From: an uncultured Lactobacillus sp.
GTDB lineage: Bacteria; Bacillota; Bacilli; Lactobacillales; Lactobacillaceae
Assembly (NCBI GenBank): GCA_937916845.1
Contig: CALFSK010000001.1
Span: 1 to 51,891, forward strand
Reading direction: 5' to 3'
Length of the DNA stretch: 51,891 bases
A program made the translations under genes and the position numbers. Below the pieces are notes generated by a model that was given only the letters and a program-made list of their open reading frames with translations, did no database searches and was not told where the DNA came from. Every line of letters begins with the position of its first letter. The stretch's first letter is position 1. Below are positions 1-7,636 of the stretch, in pieces.

Positions 1-177
1 TGCCAGGTTACAGTGCGGGGCGACTTGAAAGACTCGCCCTTTGAGGCTTTCAAGCAAGGCGGAAGACCGTTCCTTGTCTGTAGCCGACCCCATGGCCCGC
101 TGGTTCTGCCGGCGCAGCGCCGAAAAAAGATAATTTTCTAACAATAAACGGTGCTATGGCAACGATTGAACTATTTC
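1..177 (+). repeat. Structured intergenic repeat, copy A (cut by window edge)
   Basis: This segment matches the reverse complement of about 28135-28238. The shared core AGCCGACCCCATGGCCC is identical, and similarity continues through TTCTGCCGGCG, TTTCTAACA and TTGAACTA to CACTTTCA-like sequence near 170. It also holds two hairpins: CTTGAAAG (24-31) with CTTTCAAG (47-54), and CAAGGCGG (55-62) with a CCG..CCTTG partner (67-76). The 81-120 part aligns with the 3' closing arm of the copy at 40919-40945. The 5' arm is incomplete and probably begins before base 1. It encodes no convincing protein. I do not recognise a named family. Confidence 0.6.
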
Positions 178-292
178 CAGTACTTTCACTCTTTAATCAT
201 AAAATCAAACCCTGCGCACACATCAAGTGTGTTACCATTTTAAAAGTGTTAATTAAATATCAAAATATAAGTTACGAAAGGACGATATCGTC
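178..292 (+). promoter_or_regulatory. Leader region of the usp operon (possible Lacto-usp RNA position)
   Basis: AT-rich leader before a small membrane protein gene and a usp gene. It contains a small hairpin, ACACA/TGTGT near 217-232. The published Lacto-usp RNA motif is found only in lactic acid bacteria, in leaders of operons made of a hypothetical gene plus usp, which is this arrangement. I infer the possibility from context only and cannot confirm the motif by eye. Confidence 0.3.
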
Positions 293-577
293 TTGATCAC
301 CCTAATGCTCATTATCTACACCTTGATTGCTGGTTGGATCGGCTACTACCTTGTCAGCCACCAATCCCGCCCCTTTCTCACGTTTGATCCTAATCAAACA
401 CCAACGGTCAAGCACGTTGCGCGGTACGGCGGTAGCTTAATGTTACTAGTCGCCGTCGGTAGTGCCGTCACCGTTTTCTTTCAAAGTACCGTCTGGATTG
501 CGATCGTCCTCGCTAGTGGTTGTTTGATCATGATGGCCGTTGGCTTGCTTTTAGTCAGTTTTATGCAATTCCAGTAG
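293..577 (+). CDS. Small membrane protein upstream of usp
   Basis: A 94-residue hydrophobic protein starting at TTG, preceded by GAAAGGA ten bases upstream. Three membrane segments are visible, at about residues 3-20, 46-63 and 66-88. A polar stretch with SRPFLTFDPNQTP lies between the first two. No catalytic motif is visible and I do not recognise a named family. It sits 66 bases before the universal stress protein gene on the same strand, with no clear terminator between, so the two are probably co-transcribed. In lactic acid bacteria a hypothetical gene commonly sits at this place before usp. Confidence 0.7.
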   Translation: MITLMLIIYTLIAGWIGYYLVSHQSRPFLTFDPNQTPTVKHVARYGGSLMLLVAVGSAVTVFFQSTVWIAIVLASGCLIMMAVGLLLVSFMQFQ

Positions 578-643
578 AAAACGCTTTTTATTTATTACGA
601 AAACCTTTACAATATAGGTATAAAGTATTGAGGGGTGAGAATC

Positions 644-1126
644 ATGTTACAACAATACCAACACATTTTAGTTCCCGTTGACGGTTCTTATGAAGCGGAA
701 TTAGCATTTAAGAAAGCAGTCGCTGTAGCCAAGCGTAACGGTCCTAAAGCGTCCGTGCACATGGTGCATGTCGTGGATACCCGAGCATTCCAAAACATTT
801 CGAGTTTTGACACCACGATGGTTGAACAAGTGACGGATACCGCCCAAAAGACTTTGGATAAATACGTTGCCGAAGCCAAGGCGGATGGCTTGGAAAACGT
901 CGACTATTCGATCGAATACGGCGCACCCAAGACAATCATCGCACGCGACGTTCCTAAGGATTTGGACATTGATTTAATCATGATTGGTGCTACCGGGCTT
1001 AACGCGGTAGAACGCTTATTGATTGGATCCGTAACCGAATACGTCACCCGTATGGCGGTATGCGACGTGCTCGTTGTCCGGACAGATTTGGAAAACAAGC
1101 CCGCACCTAAACCTAAGAAAAAATAA
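644..1126 (+). CDS. Universal stress protein, UspA family
   Basis: A 160-residue single Usp domain. The N-terminal beta strand HILVPVDGS and the C-terminal ATP-binding signature G-A-T-G-9x-G-S (GATGLNAVERLLIGS, around residue 120) are both present, so it is probably an ATP-binding Usp. A charged tail rich in Pro and Lys ends the protein. A GTG at 635 is in frame, but the ATG at 644 is the better start because AGGGGTGAG (631-639) is its ribosome binding site and would lie inside the longer reading frame. Usp proteins act in the cytoplasm in stress and starvation survival. A strong terminator follows directly. Confidence 0.92.
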   Translation: MLQQYQHILVPVDGSYEAELAFKKAVAVAKRNGPKASVHMVHVVDTRAFQNISSFDTTMVEQVTDTAQKTLDKYVAEAKADGLENVDYSIEYGAPKTIIARDVPKDLDIDLIMIGATGLNAVERLLIGSVTEYVTRMAVCDVLVVRTDLENKPAPKPKKK

Positions 1127-1136
1127 TTAGTCCCAC

Positions 1137-1170
1137 TAAAAAAGGTCACCGTAATGGTGGCCTTTTTTTG
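1137..1170 (+). terminator. Rho-independent terminator after usp
   Basis: Stem AAAAAAGGTCACC / GGTGGCCTTTTTT with a five-base loop, followed by a T run. It closes the two-gene usp operon. Confidence 0.9.
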
Positions 1171-1220
1171 GTTGGGACCATCCCCCACAGCACACCAGGG
1201 CTCCCCGACGGAGCGGATAA
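1170..1220 (+). repeat. Structured repeat, copy D (solo 3' arm)
   Basis: About 50 bases align without large gaps to 40902-40955, the 3' arm and flank of the best copy. Shared pieces are TGG.TGGG.CC.TCCC, GCACACC and GAGCGG versus GAAGCG. The hairpins and 5' arm are missing, so this looks like a decayed remnant directly behind the usp terminator. Confidence 0.45.
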
Positions 1221-1505
1221 TTTAGGAATGACTATCACTACTGTTACGGTGTTAATAGCAGTTGCACTTTTATAGCTGCTAAACTTAGATTTACTGTATC
1301 AAATTTTCAGTAGAGTTGTTGATTCCAAAAGTTAACTATCCTTTTGGAAATCCTTGCTTTTAAAGGCTTTTAAGCGCCCATTATTTGCAGATTGACTATC
1401 ACCGAGTCAAAATATTGATTTAGATTTTTGAATTACTATAATCAACACTATCTTATTCAAAGGGGCGACTATGCCAAGTCTAACGACGGTAACAATTAGT
1501 TGATA
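1221..1505. other. Intergenic, no gene seen
   Basis: AT-rich, about 285 bases. One small hairpin (CCAAAAG / CTTTTGG near 1326-1347) is visible. I see no RNA gene or open frame with a ribosome binding site. Confidence 0.5.
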
Positions 1506-1519
1506 TAGTGAGGTAACCT

Positions 1520-1954
1520 ATGAAAATCCTAAAATCCATTCTGATTTCATACGCACATGGTATTGTGATTTTCGCATTGGTGTTCTATTTTATGACAGCC
1601 AAGCCCAACGGTACCATGCCTCTACATTGGTATTTCTTGAACACTTTATGGTCATTATCCTATTTGGTTGCTTTTCCAGCGCTAAGATTGTTAGCGCCAA
1701 ATTTTAGCAAAGTACGCGTTAAACTGACGTCACTGACGACTAAATCTTTAAACCTTGATGCTGCTACGAGAGAAAACAAATCTAGGCTATATCATGAATC
1801 CATCAGTCCCGTAATGAACCAACTAGACATCAAAGGTCATAGTAACAATCGGGACGACGGGACTAGTTTAGCCGCTGATATACTACTCAGCGGCGTTTTC
1901 ATTGCTATCTCAATACCAGCATTACTGGTGGTGTTGGTCAAGAAAGTCAGCTAA
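1520..1954 (+). CDS. Hypothetical membrane protein
   Basis: A 144-residue protein starting at ATG after AGTGAGG (1506-1512). Membrane segments are at about residues 6-25, 36-58 and 120-140. Between them is a polar region of about 60 residues rich in Asn, Asp, Ser and Lys. I recognise no family or motif. Neighbours do not suggest a role: a repeat remnant and a long leader lie upstream, and a bidirectional terminator separates it from the converging serine hydrolase gene. Its base composition looks more AT-rich than the flanking housekeeping genes, which fits an accessory gene, but I did not measure this. Confidence 0.6.
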   Translation: MKILKSILISYAHGIVIFALVFYFMTAKPNGTMPLHWYFLNTLWSLSYLVAFPALRLLAPNFSKVRVKLTSLTTKSLNLDAATRENKSRLYHESISPVMNQLDIKGHSNNRDDGTSLAADILLSGVFIAISIPALLVVLVKKVS

Positions 1955-2005
1955 ACTTTGCACCTGATAAATAAAACTGGGGGCTGTGACATAAATCCTT
2001 CAATT

Positions 2006-2053
2006 AAAAGCTGACCATAGAAAATCCGGAGATATTCTATGGTCAGCTTTTTG
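2006..2053. terminator. Bidirectional terminator between converging genes
   Basis: Long stem AAAAGCTGACCATAGAA / TTCTATGGTCAGCTTTT with a loop of about 13 bases, with A runs and T runs on both sides. It can end transcription from the gene on the left (+) and the one on the right (-). Confidence 0.9.
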
Positions 2054-2121
2054 ATATCACAAGACTGCCTGGCAAGCAGCGTAAATTCTGTGTCCAACTT
2101 TAAGGAGTTAACTTCATTAAC

Positions 2122-3303
2122 CTATTTTTCTAAAATGGTCTGGTAAAGTGATAACCCCAACTTGTTCATTGCAGCCACTTGCGTTTGTTCCTTACCATCC
2201 TGTGACAAAACGACCACTACGAACGCGCCGTGCCGATTTTTAATAATGGCCGCGTCGTTTTGAACGCCGTATTCGTTATATTCCCCGGTCTTATTGTAAA
2301 CGACGGCGTCACTTGGCAAATCGTGCGGTAACTTAGTATGGTTGACGTTTTGCTTTAAAATCGACAGCATTTGCTTATCAGCTTGCTTGGAAACCAGCTG
2401 GTGATTATACAGCTGCTTTAAAAGCTTGGCGACGTCTTCAACCGAAGTATAGTTATCCTTGCCAGCTTGTAACGCGGTCGTATCCATTAAGTGCCGTCCA
2501 AGCTTGGTTTGAGATAACCCCAAGCGTGAAATTTCTTGGTTAACAACTCGCAACCCACCAACGGTATCAATCATAATATTGGCAGCGGTATTGTCACTCT
2601 CATCGATCATTCGTTTCGTGATTTCCTGGTAAGTCAGATCACTACCGTTCGGTAACGTTTGTAGCGTCCCCGTGCCACCAACTTTATCGCTCGACTTTAA
2701 CTGATAAGTGTTGTCTAAATTCAATTTTTTGTCAGCCACTTGTTGGTAGACGGTCGCCAGGATAAAGAGCTTAATGACACTGGCGGCCCGTTGTGACCGG
2801 TTATGGCTAACAACGGCCCCATTCCCCGTCACCGGAACAACGGCGACCGAACTGGTTCCACCCAACGCAGCCACTTGCTGGTCAACGACTTGTTTGACCG
2901 CCGCCTTTGGAAACGACGACTTGCCCGGCGCACTCGGTTTAGGCGCCTTAGTCGTTTTAACAGCTTGGGAGACTTTAGCTTTTTTCGCCACCGTCGCCTT
3001 GCTAGTGGCTCGCGATGACTTGGTCGTCGGTGCTGCTTGTTTTTCCGACTGACCATTTTGATAGTAAACGTAACCGCCAATTGCCACTATCAGGACCACC
3101 GCCCCAATAATAAATGGCCACGGGCCCCGCTTTTTGGGCTGACGTGTGCCCCCACTACGATGTTGGTCTGAACGGGTTTGCGTCACCTTTTGCTGCTCCG
3201 GTTGCGGTTCAGCAGTAGACTGTGCCTGCGTTAATGGCTGACCACAGTTTTTACAAAAAGCTGCCTTTGGTGCGTTTTTAGCGCCACAAAATTTACAATA
3301 CAA
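2122..3303 (-). CDS. Membrane-anchored class A beta-lactamase-like serine hydrolase with N-terminal zinc ribbon
   Basis: 393 residues if translation starts at the TTG at 3303, which has CAAAAGGGGA seven bases upstream and gives the usual zinc-ribbon opening M-Y-C-K-F-C-G. The ATG at 3330 has a poor ribosome site. Order: zinc ribbon (Cys 3, 6, 17, 20), Gln/Arg-rich linker, one membrane helix (about 62-81), a Lys/Thr/Ala/Pro-rich stalk, then a penicillin-recognising fold with SVIK (Ser175, Lys178), SDN (236-238) and KTG (338-340). No ExxLN omega-loop glutamate is visible, so a penicillin-binding or peptidoglycan-related role is more likely than true beta-lactamase activity. The topology puts the zinc ribbon in the cytoplasm and the catalytic fold outside. 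Confidence 0.85.
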   Translation of the reverse strand: MYCKFCGAKNAPKAAFCKNCGQPLTQAQSTAEPQPEQQKVTQTRSDQHRSGGTRQPKKRGPWPFIIGAVVLIVAIGGYVYYQNGQSEKQAAPTTKSSRATSKATVAKKAKVSQAVKTTKAPKPSAPGKSSFPKAAVKQVVDQQVAALGGTSSVAVVPVTGNGAVVSHNRSQRAASVIKLFILATVYQQVADKKLNLDNTYQLKSSDKVGGTGTLQTLPNGSDLTYQEITKRMIDESDNTAANIMIDTVGGLRVVNQEISRLGLSQTKLGRHLMDTTALQAGKDNYTSVEDVAKLLKQLYNHQLVSKQADKQMLSILKQNVNHTKLPHDLPSDAVVYNKTGEYNEYGVQNDAAIIKNRHGAFVVVVLSQDGKEQTQVAAMNKLGLSLYQTILEK

Positions 3304-3411
3304 ATTATTTTCCCCTTTTGAGTTGATCATCCGAACTATCTTTTCAGATTATAAACTTTGCTCAGCTAACCACGCAAGTAAAACCAGGTGGCCAACTGAG
3401 CAATCCAACCC

Positions 3412-3444
3412 AAAATAAAAGACTGTGACAATTTATCACAGCCT
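3412..3444 (-). terminator. Terminator of the XRE regulator gene
   Basis: On the minus strand GGCTGTGA / TCACAGTC with a short loop is followed by TTTTATTTT. It lies 30 bases after the regulator stop codon. Confidence 0.8.
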
Positions 3445-3474
3445 TTATTGATGTTCGAACCGTATTTTTAATTC

Positions 3475-4371
3475 CTACGCTTCGTTAGCAATCTTTAGTG
3501 GCGCAATGTGGTACTCGGCCATTTCTTTAATAATTTTTTGAGTCAGTAATTCATTATGTGTGACTAAGCTCAACGCGTAAGCCACATAATAATGGTCATG
3601 GGCCGCCTGAACATTGTTCAATACAACTTCATTGGCCGCCTTTTGAGCGTACAACCGGTCCAACAAGTACAATGATTGACTATCCTGGGCTTTCTTTAAA
3701 GCCAAGTCAATGAGCTCCAAGGCTTCTTCAGGAAAGTTAATCTTGGCGTATAGTTGAGCCGCCGAAGCGTAAATCAAGATTTCATTTTGTAAGTAATCGT
3801 CATCACCAATTGGTGCAGCCTGTGCATCCATGGTGTGTAAGGTTGCAACCGCCTGTTTAACAAAAATTTCTGCCTTATCGTAAGACTGTTTGCGTTCGTA
3901 AGCCAATCCAGTGCCAAGGGTTGCTAGAATTGCAAACATGTCGTGGCTCGATTTGACGAACTGATTAAGTAACATCCCAAAGTTGAAAATGGCTTCATCA
4001 GCGTTATCGTTCAACACTAGTTGTAAGTAGCCTTCATAATAGTAATACTGCTTCTTATCACTATTACTACGTAACTGCTTAGGCCGAATCTTGGTAAAGA
4101 CTTCCTGCGCCTCTTCCAACTTCGTATGTCGAATCAATAAATCAATTTTTTTGAAAGTCCGGTATAATTGGTCGTCATTTTCAATAATGACTTCGGACAA
4201 ACGAATTCCTAATCGATTACAAATTTTCATCATAATTTTCATACTTGGAATTTTGCTCTTTTTTTCAATCAAACTAATCGTTGCCTGCGTACAAATCCCT
4301 TCAGCTAGTTCCTTTTGGGACATCCCCTTGCGCTTCCTGAATTGCCGAACTTTTTCTCCCAATATTCTCAT
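3475..4371 (-). CDS. XRE-family regulator with TPR-like C-terminal domain (Rgg/PlcR-like)
   Basis: 298 residues. An N-terminal helix-turn-helix (residues 4-60, with MSQKELAEGICTQATISLIE as the core) is followed by about 230 all-helical residues in TPR-like repeats containing many Tyr, Leu and Ala. This is the build of the RRNPP/Rgg/PlcR regulators, many of which bind short secreted peptides; that is family knowledge, and I found no convincing peptide gene next to it. The start ATG follows GAGGGG. It is monocistronic, with its own terminator and a long AT-rich leader holding a palindrome (see 4554-4586). Confidence 0.85.
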   Translation of the reverse strand: MRILGEKVRQFRKRKGMSQKELAEGICTQATISLIEKKSKIPSMKIMMKICNRLGIRLSEVIIENDDQLYRTFKKIDLLIRHTKLEEAQEVFTKIRPKQLRSNSDKKQYYYYEGYLQLVLNDNADEAIFNFGMLLNQFVKSSHDMFAILATLGTGLAYERKQSYDKAEIFVKQAVATLHTMDAQAAPIGDDDYLQNEILIYASAAQLYAKINFPEEALELIDLALKKAQDSQSLYLLDRLYAQKAANEVVLNNVQAAHDHYYVAYALSLVTHNELLTQKIIKEMAEYHIAPLKIANEA

Positions 4372-4819
4372 GATAAACCCCTCTTTTATATTGCCTAAAC
4401 ACTAACTCTATCTGATCATCCGCTTTGCCCGACCCCACTCGCAAGCAAACCGTCGCTTAACACCGAATCAATCCTCAAGTAACATGTTCAAATAGTTGGA
4501 CACCATTTAATTGGGCCATACCAATTACACATATAATTATATTCAGATAATACATTATAAGCAAGAAATAAGAGTAATTCTTATTTAATATTAAGTTATA
4601 CCATGCTTTATAGGGCGGGTCATTTATTAATTATCACGTTTTATGGTTCGTTAACCAACTTATATTAAGTGACGTTAATTGACTGCCAGGTGCAAAATAG
4701 GTGATGAAATCAAGTCAGCGTCCCTTTCAATTACTTCAAGGATTCCACAGATAAAACTTAGTTATTCATCACTTAAAGACTTAATAACAAACTCAAGCTC
4801 TCATATCATTCACACCGTT
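4372..4819. other. 448-base AT-rich intergenic region
   Basis: Upstream of the XRE regulator and downstream of the glycerophosphodiesterase gene (both minus strand). Apart from the palindrome and -10 listed separately I see only very short reading frames without good ribosome sites, and no terminator with a T run. Confidence 0.5.
4554..4586 (-). promoter_or_regulatory. Candidate promoter with palindromic operator for the XRE regulator
   Basis: Reading on the minus strand, a perfect palindrome AAATAAGA-N5-TCTTATTT (4566-4586) sits just upstream of a perfect TATAAT (4559-4554). The palindrome occupies the -35 region, and no consensus -35 hexamer is present. This suggests a regulated promoter with a leader of about 175 bases. 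The link to the regulator itself is inference. Confidence 0.4.
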
Positions 4820-6328
4820 TTATAACCAACTTACTAACCAATTAATTAATTGATAAAAGTAGTAATGGGTCGGTTTTGCTTGCAATTGCCGTAATTTTCC
4901 GGGACGATTGGTAATCAAACCGTCCGCGCCCATCGCTGATAATCGTTGCATCGCCAGGGGTTGATCAACCGTCCAAAAATAGACTGCGTGACCATCACGG
5001 TGCATGGCATTGACCTGTTCACGGGTCGCCGTTAGCGCTTGTAAGGAGTAAAAATCAGCGACACTGTGACTAAAGTTGGTGAGATAAAACGGCGTGATCA
5101 ATCCGAGTCGTAATTGACTTTGACGTTGCCGTAATCGCTCAATCACTTGGTAGTCCAAGGAATGGACCGCACCATGTGCTTGGATCAAACGCTGGCCATA
5201 GTCGGCCGCAAACGGGCCCATGAGTTGGGCGGCGTCTCCTAGGGCCTTCACCTCAACCAACAACGGCTGATGAAGCTTTTCGGCGACCGTCAAGTACTGC
5301 TTAAAAGTACTCAGCTGTCCACGTTGCCCGTTTTCCGATAACGTAATGCCGTCCAACTGCTTGAGTTTGTAACGCTGAACGGGCCCCGGGCGGTCGGCTA
5401 AATGCCGGAGGTCCGGATCGTGCATCACGACCCAATGTCGACCATCCGTTGGTTGAATATCCATCTCGACCATGTTTGGCTGGGTCTGCTTAACCGTTTG
5501 TCGTAACGCACTGGTGGTGTTTTGCACCCCGTCCGGCCCATTGACCCCGCGGTGTGCGATCACGGCTGGTAACGGCCCTGAGACTGGTTGTAACCACCAA
5601 CTCGCATAACCGACCGCCGCAATGACCAAAATCAGCTTGACCCAGCGATTTGTACCCGTGACCGATCGGCGTGGCCAGTACCGATGCCACAGTTGCCAAA
5701 CACCCCACCAAGCCAGTAATTGTAGCAACGCAAAACTAAGCACTGCCATTAAATAGCCCCAACTTGGCTGGATTAACTCGCTTAACCAGACACCGCCGGC
5801 TTGTAAAGCCCCGATACCGAGCCAGACGACCACCCATGGGAGAACTCGCAGCACTTGCTTAGTGGCTGCCCACCAAGACGCGTGCCAACCCGTTAGCCAA
5901 TACTCACGGTAACTCGTTGGGCGTTGTAACTGCCGCCGCAAACTCGGTAGCCATTTAAACGACCACAACCAAACAATGCCCCAGAATGGCCCCACGACGG
6001 GCAACCATTCGTAGCGTGAGTTAAAAATGCCATTTTGTAGACTGGCCGGCAATTGAATACTGGCCTGAAGCGTCGCTAAATAACCGCCCCAGCCGAGCGG
6101 CAACCAGAGTACACCCGTCAGGACAACTAGCGCCCACGTCTGCCACCGCTGTCGCCAGGACCACCTTGCTTGTCCACTCACTTCGGCCAAACTAGGCACC
6201 CAAAGGCTCATCAAAAACAACCCCAAGGCACTGAGCCAGCCACCGACCGTTAACCCAGCCACTTTCACTAGTAACGCTAACGTCAAGCCGGCTCCCCACC
6301 AGTACGTTTTCCTCAACGATAAGGACAT
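4820..6328 (-). CDS. Membrane-anchored glycerophosphodiester phosphodiesterase
   Basis: 502 residues from the ATG at 6328. The first half (about residues 1-245) is a polytopic membrane domain rich in Trp and Leu, with about six segments. The C-terminal half is a GDPD barrel with IAHRG (His259, Arg260), the metal-binding E-M-D (Glu288, Asp290) and MHDPDL (His303). It hydrolyses glycerophosphodiesters, possibly lipid or teichoic-acid derived, at the membrane. The usual PENT motif reads VQNT here, so the glutamate is a glutamine. A longer frame reaching 6412 is rejected because it would run through the terminator of ddl. The ribosome site at 6328 is weak (AAGAAAAG). Confidence 0.85.
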   Translation of the reverse strand: MSLSLRKTYWWGAGLTLALLVKVAGLTVGGWLSALGLFLMSLWVPSLAEVSGQARWSWRQRWQTWALVVLTGVLWLPLGWGGYLATLQASIQLPASLQNGIFNSRYEWLPVVGPFWGIVWLWSFKWLPSLRRQLQRPTSYREYWLTGWHASWWAATKQVLRVLPWVVVWLGIGALQAGGVWLSELIQPSWGYLMAVLSFALLQLLAWWGVWQLWHRYWPRRSVTGTNRWVKLILVIAAVGYASWWLQPVSGPLPAVIAHRGVNGPDGVQNTTSALRQTVKQTQPNMVEMDIQPTDGRHWVVMHDPDLRHLADRPGPVQRYKLKQLDGITLSENGQRGQLSTFKQYLTVAEKLHQPLLVEVKALGDAAQLMGPFAADYGQRLIQAHGAVHSLDYQVIERLRQRQSQLRLGLITPFYLTNFSHSVADFYSLQALTATREQVNAMHRDGHAVYFWTVDQPLAMQRLSAMGADGLITNRPGKLRQLQAKPTHYYFYQLINWLVSWL

Positions 6329-6367
6329 TCTTTTCTTATTAGGTTTAAAAATATTTACACCCCCCAA

Positions 6368-6413
6368 CAAAAAATGGTGGCCACGATGAATGGACTTCAT
6401 CCCGGCCACCACA
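6368..6413 (-). terminator. Terminator of ddl
   Basis: On the minus strand TGGTGGCC-GGGATGAA pairs with TTCATC-GTGGCCACCA and is followed by TTTTTTG. It begins about 15 bases after the ddl stop codon and lies between ddl and the glycerophosphodiesterase gene. Confidence 0.9.
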
Positions 6414-6427
6414 AACTCGTGATCTAT

Positions 6428-7540
6428 TTATTCAGCATCTAATGCAACAAAATCATAATGGATTTCTGATTGATGCTTAAATTCATCAAACCCTAATTGA
6501 ATTAACTTGTCGATCAGGTCCGTGTAGCTAATCCCTGAAACTTCCCATAGTTTTGGATACAGGCTAATGTTCGTAAACCCAGGTAACGTATTGATTTCAC
6601 CCAAGTACGGTTCGCCATCTTCTGAAACTAAGAAGTCGACCCGCGCCATCCCTTTGAGGCCTAATGCTTTAAACGCCCCTAAGGACATGTCTTGAATCCG
6701 CTTGGTTAGGTCAGCTGGCAATTCAACTGGTAATTCGAAGCTCACACCACTGGCATCAACAAACTTGTTGTTGTAGTCATAGAACGTATCACTCTTAGGA
6801 ACGTCGATTGCACCTAGCTTAGAAGCTTTGGCATCCTCGTTTCCTAAGATTGAACATTCCACTTCACGCGGGTTGTCGATCGATTCTTCAACTAAGATCT
6901 TGTAATCATACTTGAAAGCATCGGCCAAACCATCCACGTATTCCTGTTCATTTTCAGCCTTGTGAATTCCAACCGATGAACCTTGGTTAGCTGGCTTGAT
7001 GAAGAGGTGGGCGCCCACCTTTTCACGTAAATAGTCGTAAGTCATTTGGTCCCGGTTTTCCGGCGTAACAACGACGTATTTCGTATTTTGAATGTGATGA
7101 TGCGTCAAAATCTGTTTAGTAATATCCTTATCAAAACTGGCAGCGGAAGCTAATACACCACTCCCAACGTAGGGTTTCTTCAATAATTTAAAGAGTCCTT
7201 GCAGCGTCCCATCTTCACCCAAGTTTCCGTGAACGACTGGGTAAAAGATATCAATGTCTTTGGCCAACGCCAAATTCTTGATGGGCGCCAATGGATCACT
7301 CATATCCAATTTTGGCATTTCGGTAGCCACAACGTCATCTTCAGGTTCGCCAGCGAAGACCCGGCGAGTTGCCGCGTCACTCAAGACGATCCCATCCTTC
7401 GTCAACAAGAAGAGGTCAATGTCATACTTTGTTTTGTCCATGGCATCGTAAATGTTATGCGCTGAACGCTTCGAAACGTCATGTTCCGAAGAGTTACCGC
7501 CAAACAGTAAGCCAACGTGGATCTTTTTTTGTGTCTCCAT
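6428..7540 (-). CDS. ddl: D-alanine--D-alanine/D-lactate ligase
   Basis: 370 residues, ATP-grasp fold. The N-terminus VGLLFGGNSSEHDVS, the glycine-rich KPANQGSSVG (182-191) and the metal-binding EINTLPGFT near the C-terminus are intact. The substrate-specificity motif reads FYDYNNKF with Phe260 where D-Ala-D-Ala ligases carry Tyr (KY). In Leuconostoc and lactobacilli this Phe marks ligases making D-Ala-D-Lac, the depsipeptide end that explains natural vancomycin resistance. The enzyme is cytoplasmic and supplies MurF. The gene is monocistronic with a strong terminator. The neighbourhood has no vanH- or vanX-like gene, in keeping with intrinsic rather than acquired resistance. Confidence 0.95.
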   Translation of the reverse strand: METQKKIHVGLLFGGNSSEHDVSKRSAHNIYDAMDKTKYDIDLFLLTKDGIVLSDAATRRVFAGEPEDDVVATEMPKLDMSDPLAPIKNLALAKDIDIFYPVVHGNLGEDGTLQGLFKLLKKPYVGSGVLASAASFDKDITKQILTHHHIQNTKYVVVTPENRDQMTYDYLREKVGAHLFIKPANQGSSVGIHKAENEQEYVDGLADAFKYDYKILVEESIDNPREVECSILGNEDAKASKLGAIDVPKSDTFYDYNNKFVDASGVSFELPVELPADLTKRIQDMSLGAFKALGLKGMARVDFLVSEDGEPYLGEINTLPGFTNISLYPKLWEVSGISYTDLIDKLIQLGFDEFKHQSEIHYDFVALDAE

Positions 7541-7636
7541 AATTTATGTTCATCCTATCAAGATTTATTTCATACTACGGCTTAGTCAATTCTACAATAA
7601 TTCGTGACAATTGAAAACATTTTTGCAATCAATTAT

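Noticed and set aside
1973..2053. End of an insertion sequence (GGGGCTGTGACATAA followed by an inverted repeat)
   Set aside because: No transposase fragment and no second end. The inverted repeat is explained as a bidirectional terminator between converging genes.
4707..4760. Short frame MKSSQRPFQLLQGFHR as a possible signalling peptide for the XRE/TPR regulator
   Set aside because: No secretion signal, poor ribosome-site spacing, not hydrophobic like known peptide pheromones of this class.
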